The notes beneath the pieces were generated by a model. That model was given only the letters and a program-made list of their open reading frames with translations, had not been told where the DNA came from and did not search any database. Of a DNA stretch of 64,000 bases, positions 59,727-64,000 are shown one piece after another. Origin of the DNA: Mycobacterium sp. 4858 (GTDB taxonomy: Bacteria > Actinomycetota > Actinomycetes > Mycobacteriales > Mycobacteriaceae). Positions within the stretch are counted from its first letter, which is position 1; every line of letters begins with the position of its first letter. Both the position numbers and the translations under genes were made by a program. The stretch spans positions 1,116,001-1,180,000 of the forward strand of contig NZ_LT968776.1 of the NCBI RefSeq assembly GCF_900240975.1, given 5' to 3'.

Positions 59727-59837
59727 TTGACGGTGGCGACCCGCCGCGCCCGGCTCACGCCGCGCTTGCGATCGCCACTGGGTTGACGGTGGCGACCCGC
59801 CGCGCCCGGCTCACGCCGCGCTTGCGATCGCCACTGG
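59726..59837. repeat. Two perfect 56-bp tandem repeats
   Basis: 59726-59781 and 59782-59837 are identical 56-base units beginning GTTGACGGTGGCGACCCGCC and ending GCGATCGCCACTGG; a third unit begins but stops after eight bases (59838-59845). Each contains the TGGCGA...TCGCCA bounded element also present at 38322-38422. Confidence 0.95.
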
Positions 59838-59874
59838 GTTGACGGGGCCCCCGACCACCCGCCACGATGGCTCC

Positions 59875-61869
59875 ATGCGGTATGTCGTTACCGGCGGTAC
59901 CGGGTTTATTGGTCGCCGCGTCGTGGATCGTCTGCTGGAGACCCGGGCCGACGCGCAGGTGTGGGTGCTGGTGCGCCGGCAGTCGCTGGGCCGCTTCGAG
60001 CGGCTGGCGGCCGAATGGGGCGAGCGGGCCAAACCGCTGGTCGCCGGGCTACCGGAGCTGGACCTGACCGACGAGACCCTCGCCGAGCTGGGCCCGGTCG
60101 ACCACGTCGTGCACTGCGCCGCCGTCTACGACATCACCGCCGGCGAGGCCGAGCAGAAGGCCGTCAACGGCGAAGGGACCCGCGCCGTCATCGAGCTGGC
60201 GCGGCGCCTGGGCGCGACGCTGCATCACGTGTCCTCGATCGCGGTGGCGGGCGACTTCCCCGGCGAGTACACCGAGGACGACTTCGACGTCGGCCAGCAG
60301 CTGCCGACCCCGTACCACCGGACCAAGTTCGAGGCCGAACAGCTGGTGCGCTCGACGCCCGGGCTGCGTTACCGGATCTACCGCCCGGCGGTGGTGGTGG
60401 GCGACTCGCGCACCGGCGAGATGGACAAGGTCGACGGGCCGTACTACTTCTTCGGCGTCTTGTCGGCGCTGGCCGTCCTGCCGAAGCTGACGCCCATCCT
60501 GCTGCCCGACACCGGCCGCACCAACATCGTGCCGGTCGATTACGTCGCCGACGCGCTCGTCGCGCTCATGCACACCGAGGGGCGCGACGGTCAGGCGTTC
60601 CACCTGACCGCGCCCAAAACCGTTGGGCTGCGCGGGATTTACCGCGGCGTCGCCAAGGCGGCCGGCCTGCCCCCGGCCCGCGGGTCGCTGCCCGGCTCGG
60701 TGGCCGCCCCGCTCCTGAAGGCGCGCGGGCGCGCCCGGGTGCTGCGCAACATGGCGGCCACCCAGCTGGGGATCCCGGCCGAGGTCTTCGACCTCGTCGA
60801 CCTCAAGCCCACCTTCGTCAGCGACAAAACCCGGGAAGCCCTGGCGGGCACCGGGATCGAGGTTCCGGAGTTCGCCGGCTACGCGCCACAGCTGTGGCGG
60901 TACTGGGCCGAGCACCTCGACCCCGACCGCGCCCGCCGTAACGATCCGCTGCGCGGCCGGCACGTGATCATCACCGGCGCATCCAGCGGGATCGGCCGGG
61001 CGGCGGCGATCGCGGTCGCGGAGCGCGGCGCGACGGTCTTCGCGCTGGCCCGCAGCGCCGACGCGCTGGATCAACTGGTCGCCGACATCCGCGCGGGCGG
61101 CGGCGACGCGCACGCGTTCACCTGTGACGTCACCGATTCCACCTCGGTCGAGCACACCATCAAGGACATCCTGGGCCGCTTCGACCACGTCGACTACCTG
61201 GTGAACAACGCCGGGCGGTCCATCCGCCGCTCGGTGGTCAACTCGACCGATCGGTTGCACGACTACGAACGGGTGATGGCGGTCAACTACTTCGGCGCGG
61301 TGCGGATGGTGCTGGCGCTGCTGCCGCACTGGCGCGAACGCCGTTTCGGCCACGTGGTCAACGTCTCGAGCGCCGGCGTGCAGGCCCGCAACCCGAAGTA
61401 CAGCTCGTACCTGCCCACCAAGGCGGCGCTGGACGCGTTCGCCGACGTGGTCGGGTCCGAGACGCTGTCCGACCACGTCACGTTCACCAACATCCATATG
61501 CCGCTGGTCCGCACGCCGATGATCGCGCCGTCGCACCGGCTCAACCCGGTGCCCGCGATCAGCCCGGAGCACGCGGCCGCGATGGTGGTCCGCGGCCTGG
61601 TCGAGAAGCCCGCGCGCATCGACACCCCGCTGGGCACGCTCGCCGAGGTCGGTCACTACTTCGCGCCGCGGACGTCGCGGCGCATCCTGCACCAGCTCTA
61701 CCTGGGATACCCCGACTCGGCCGCCGCACGCGGCCTGCCCACCGAACCACCCGCGGCCACCCCGGCGCCGCGCAAGCCGAGGCGGCCGGTCCGCGCGGTC
61801 ACCGGCGGCATCCGGACACCGCGGGGAGTCAAGCGGCTGGTGCGGTTGGTGCCCGGCGTGCATTGGTAG
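59875..61869 (+). CDS. acrA1: Two-domain fatty acyl-CoA reductase AcrA1
   Basis: A 664-residue fusion of two Rossmann oxidoreductases like Rv3391. Residues 1-340 form an extended SDR of the fatty acyl reductase type (VTGGTGFIGRRVVD, and YHRTKFEAE with the YxxxK pair). Residues 360-600 form a classical SDR (ITGASSGIGRAAA, NNAG, NVSSAG, YLPTK). It is thought to reduce fatty acyl-CoA to aldehyde and alcohol for wax esters or lipids. The ATG MRYVVTGG is used because the fold begins there. The 56-bp repeats end 30 bases upstream. Confidence 0.92.
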   Translation: MRYVVTGGTGFIGRRVVDRLLETRADAQVWVLVRRQSLGRFERLAAEWGERAKPLVAGLPELDLTDETLAELGPVDHVVHCAAVYDITAGEAEQKAVNGEGTRAVIELARRLGATLHHVSSIAVAGDFPGEYTEDDFDVGQQLPTPYHRTKFEAEQLVRSTPGLRYRIYRPAVVVGDSRTGEMDKVDGPYYFFGVLSALAVLPKLTPILLPDTGRTNIVPVDYVADALVALMHTEGRDGQAFHLTAPKTVGLRGIYRGVAKAAGLPPARGSLPGSVAAPLLKARGRARVLRNMAATQLGIPAEVFDLVDLKPTFVSDKTREALAGTGIEVPEFAGYAPQLWRYWAEHLDPDRARRNDPLRGRHVIITGASSGIGRAAAIAVAERGATVFALARSADALDQLVADIRAGGGDAHAFTCDVTDSTSVEHTIKDILGRFDHVDYLVNNAGRSIRRSVVNSTDRLHDYERVMAVNYFGAVRMVLALLPHWRERRFGHVVNVSSAGVQARNPKYSSYLPTKAALDAFADVVGSETLSDHVTFTNIHMPLVRTPMIAPSHRLNPVPAISPEHAAAMVVRGLVEKPARIDTPLGTLAEVGHYFAPRTSRRILHQLYLGYPDSAAARGLPTEPPAATPAPRKPRRPVRAVTGGIRTPRGVKRLVRLVPGVHW

Positions 61870-61909
61870 GCGGGACCGCGCTTGAGTCCCGCCCCCGGGC
61901 GCGGGGACA

Positions 61910-62341
61910 ATGGTCGGCATGCACCTCGAGGTCCACGTCGTCCCCGTATCGGACGTTGACCGCGCGAGACAGTTCTACGACAGCCTGGGGTGGCGCTTTG
62001 ACGGCGACACCACGCCAGGACATGGCGTCCGCGTCGTCCAGTTCACGCCGCCGGGCTCGTCCTGCTCGGTCACGTTCGGCGACGGAATCACCCCGTCGGC
62101 GCCCGGCTCGGCCCAGGCGGTGCTGACCGTCTCCGACATCGAAGCGGCCCACGACGACCTCCTCCGCCGCGGCGTCGGCGCGAGCGACATGTGGCACGGC
62201 GTGCCGTTCCCGGCCGAAGCGCGGCTGCCCGGGCCCGATCCCGAGCACACCAGTTACCAGTCGTACTTCTCCTTCGCCGATCCCGACGGCAACGCGTGGC
62301 TGGTCCAAGAGGTCACGACGCGGCTGCCCGGCCGAGACTGA
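61910..62341 (+). CDS. VOC-family (glyoxalase-like) protein
   Basis: A 143-residue one-module vicinal oxygen chelate protein: LEVHVVPVSDVDRARQFYDSLGW, the second half SAQAVLTVSDIEAAHDDLLRRG, and FADPDGNAWLVQEV. The metal ligands expected are the first His and the late Glu. Substrate unknown; relatives include glyoxalases and antibiotic-resistance proteins. ATG 61910 or 61919 could be the start. Confidence 0.85.
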   Translation: MVGMHLEVHVVPVSDVDRARQFYDSLGWRFDGDTTPGHGVRVVQFTPPGSSCSVTFGDGITPSAPGSAQAVLTVSDIEAAHDDLLRRGVGASDMWHGVPFPAEARLPGPDPEHTSYQSYFSFADPDGNAWLVQEVTTRLPGRD

Positions 62342-62390
62342 CACGGCAGCACAACGTTTCGGGCCCACCCGATTGCGGTATTCCGGCGCG

Positions 62391-63134
62391 ATGACCCGGA
62401 TTCTTTCCCAGACGCGGGCGGACGCCGACCCGGTGGCCGCGGCGACCCGGCTGGTCGCCACGACGGGCGCGGCGGTGATGAGCGCGTTCGACGTGACGCG
62501 GAGCCTGGGCGCCGGCCGCGAGGAGTGGACCCGGTTCGCCCGGCACTGGCAGCAGCTCGGCCCCGATCCCTACGCGGCGGAGCTGGGTGTGCAGCGGCTG
62601 CGCCGATACGGCCAGTACTCCTTTCAGGACGGGCTGCTGCGCCCGATGCCCAGGACCACGTTCGCGCAGCCGGAGGACTCCAATCCCCTCTACATCGGCA
62701 GGGACCGCGACTTTGAGCCGCTGACCGACGCGTTCGCCCGGGATCGGTTGCTGCACAAGCTGATCGGGTTGTTGGCCCGGGTGGCGGCGGTGCTCGACGA
62801 CGTGGCGGACTGGAACGTCAAGGTGCATCCGTTCCGGATCCGGTCGTCGACCGACGAGGGCGCCCAGCCCACGCCCGAGGGCATGCACCGCGACGGCGTC
62901 ACCCTGGTCAGCTCGCTGCTGGTCGGGCGGCGCAACGCCATCGGCGGCGAGAGCACGGTGTGCGACCTGGACGGGCGTCAGTTGCTGGCGACGCCGCTGG
63001 TCGAGCCGGGCCCGCTGATGCTGGGCGACGACCGCCGCACCCTGCACGGAGTCTCCCCGATCCGGCCGATCGACGGCTCGGGCCCCGCGCAGCGCGACGT
63101 CCTGGTCATCACGTTCGCCTCGGCGTGGCCGTAA
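62391..63134 (+). CDS. 2-oxoglutarate/Fe(II) dioxygenase-family protein
   Basis: A 247-residue protein like the PF10014-type 2OG-Fe dioxygenases, which hydroxylate amino acids or related compounds. The metal site is visible as HRD in GMHRDGVTLVS, the second histidine in RTLHGVSPI, and a following Arg near the 2OG carboxylate (RDVLVITF region). Substrate unknown. ATG at MTRILSQT; six residues further upstream would also be open. It lies convergent to the mycolate synthase with 19 bases between stops. Confidence 0.78.
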   Translation: MTRILSQTRADADPVAAATRLVATTGAAVMSAFDVTRSLGAGREEWTRFARHWQQLGPDPYAAELGVQRLRRYGQYSFQDGLLRPMPRTTFAQPEDSNPLYIGRDRDFEPLTDAFARDRLLHKLIGLLARVAAVLDDVADWNVKVHPFRIRSSTDEGAQPTPEGMHRDGVTLVSSLLVGRRNAIGGESTVCDLDGRQLLATPLVEPGPLMLGDDRRTLHGVSPIRPIDGSGPAQRDVLVITFASAWP

Positions 63135-63153
63135 GGGTCGGGTGCGCTGGTAG

Positions 63154-64000
63154 TCACTTCTGCAAGGTGAACTGATTGACGTCGATGTATCCGACCCGAA
63201 ATGCGTCGGCGCAACCGGTCAGGTACTTCATGTACCGCTCGTAGACTTCCTCGGACTGCACCGCGATCGCCTCGTCCTTGTGGGCTTGCAGCGCGGCGGC
63301 CCAGAGGTCGAGGGTCTTCGCGTAGTGCGGCTGCAGCGACTGCACGCGGGTCACCGTGAAGCCGTTCGCGGTCGCGCGCTCCTGGACCATCTGGATCGAC
63401 GGTAGCCGCCCACCCGGAAAGATCTCGGTCACAATGAATTTGATGAATCGGGCGAACGTGAACGAGATGGGCATGCCGCGTTCCGCCATCTCCGTCGGGT
63501 GCAGCCCGGTGATGGTGTGCAGCAGCATGACCCCGTCGACAGGCAACAGATCGTGCGCCAGGGTGAAGAACGCGTCGTAGCGCTCGTGCCCGAAGTGCTC
63601 GAAGGCGCCGATGCTGACGATCCGGTCGACGGGCTCGTCGAACTGCTCCCAGCCCTGCAGCAGGACACGGGCCGAACGCGGGCTCTCGGACTGGGCGATC
63701 AGTCGCTCGACGTGCTCGGCCTGGTTGCGGCTCAGGGTGAGGCCGATGACGCTCACGTCGTACTTTTCCAGCGCGCGCATCATGGTGGCGCCCCAACCGC
63801 AGCCGACGTCGAGCAACGTCATGCCCGGCTGCAGCCCAAGTTTGCCCAGGGCGAGATCGATCTTGGCGATCTGCGCTTCTTCCAGCGTCATGTCGTCGCG
63901 CTCGAAGTAGGCGCAGCTGTAGGTCTGCGTCGGGTCGAGGAATAGCCGGAAGAAGTCGTCCGACAAGTCGTAGTGCGCCTGCACATCGTCGAAGTGCGGC
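63154..64000 (-). CDS. cmaA1: Mycolic acid cyclopropane/methyl transferase (5' end outside the window)
   Basis: SAM-dependent enzyme of the CmaA/MmaA/PcaA family that modifies double bonds of meromycolate chains on ACP. At least 282 residues are present: [27 protein letters not shown], the SAM motif [21 protein letters not shown], and [12 protein letters not shown] with the active-site Glu. By position after acrA1 it corresponds to cmaA1, but the paralogues are similar, so the symbol is provisional. Start codon lies beyond base 64000. Confidence 0.88.
   Translation of the reverse strand, partial: PHFDDVQAHYDLSDDFFRLFLDPTQTYSCAYFERDDMTLEEAQIAKIDLALGKLGLQPGMTLLDVGCGWGATMMRALEKYDVSVIGLTLSRNQAEHVERLIAQSESPRSARVLLQGWEQFDEPVDRIVSIGAFEHFGHERYDAFFTLAHDLLPVDGVMLLHTITGLHPTEMAERGMPISFTFARFIKFIVTEIFPGGRLPSIQMVQERATANGFTVTRVQSLQPHYAKTLDLWAAALQAHKDEAIAVQSEEVYERYMKYLTGCADAFRVGYIDVNQFTLQK

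Noticed and set aside
59726..59837. A CRISPR-like array
   Set aside because: There are only two contiguous copies with no variable spacers and no cas genes; it is a tandem repeat.

Overview
The window is high-GC actinobacterial DNA from a slow-growing mycobacterium, most likely of the M. avium complex. The evidence is the gene content (PPE protein, mycolic acid methyltransferase, MfpA conservon, DnaE2, SigJ, otsB2, WS/DGAT acyltransferase), the gene order, which as I recall it follows M. tuberculosis Rv3313c to Rv3392c with blocks missing and added, and the many GTG/TTG and apparently leaderless starts. This is recognition from translated sequence, not a database result. I saw no rRNA, tRNA, insertion sequence or CRISPR array.

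Layout. 1-5896: nucleoside salvage operon (add, deoA, cdd, minus strand) diverging from the succinate dehydrogenase operon sdhCDAB. 5910-13249: a membrane diguanylate cyclase, an ECF41 pair (SigJ and its CMD/AhpD-like partner, which carries a promoter fitting the ECF41 consensus), an aminotransferase, the D,D-carboxypeptidase DacB1, and a lower-GC insert with a DoxD-DoxA fusion and a small exported protein. 13370-20103: sugar transporter plus NagA, BrkB-like membrane protein, TrpS, hydrolase, Icd1. 20138-26077: the monomeric isocitrate dehydrogenase Icd2 beside Icd1, then a SAM-IV riboswitch, a cysteine-rich leader ORF, MetC/MetY, MetX and a methyltransferase. 26122-33408: small proteins, two tandem KimA-type potassium importers, and a divergent RCK potassium channel across an AT-rich 703-bp spacer. 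33585-38295: a PPE-SVP protein ending in a SHOCT domain, a secreted FAD oxidase, a repeat-tailed DUF732 protein, DUF3017 and FolD. 38435-44861: an old-yellow-enzyme homologue and two tandem Rv1747-type FHA-ABC transporters, of which the first is broken by a 51-bp perfect inverted duplication and a 49-bp tandem duplication. 44864-49515: a conservon operon (kinase, roadblock, DUF742, GTPase) ending in MfpA. 49761-64000: methyltransferase/TrmL divergent pair, nitroreductase, LexA-controlled dnaE2, acyltransferase, OtsB2, HtdY, LpqD, AcrA1 and small enzymes, ending inside a mycolic acid cyclopropane synthase.

The most interesting signals are regulatory or structural. The metC leader can be folded into mutually exclusive hairpins that link the SAM-IV aptamer to the Shine-Dalgarno sequence of a five-cysteine leader peptide. 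The CMD gene has an exact-spacing ECF41 promoter at a leaderless ATG. Two divergent genes 17 bp apart share a symmetrical -10 element. A 56-bp repeat family bounded by TGGCGA/TCGCCA occurs as tandem pairs at two distant loci. Potassium import and potassium channel genes are clustered around one AT-rich control region.
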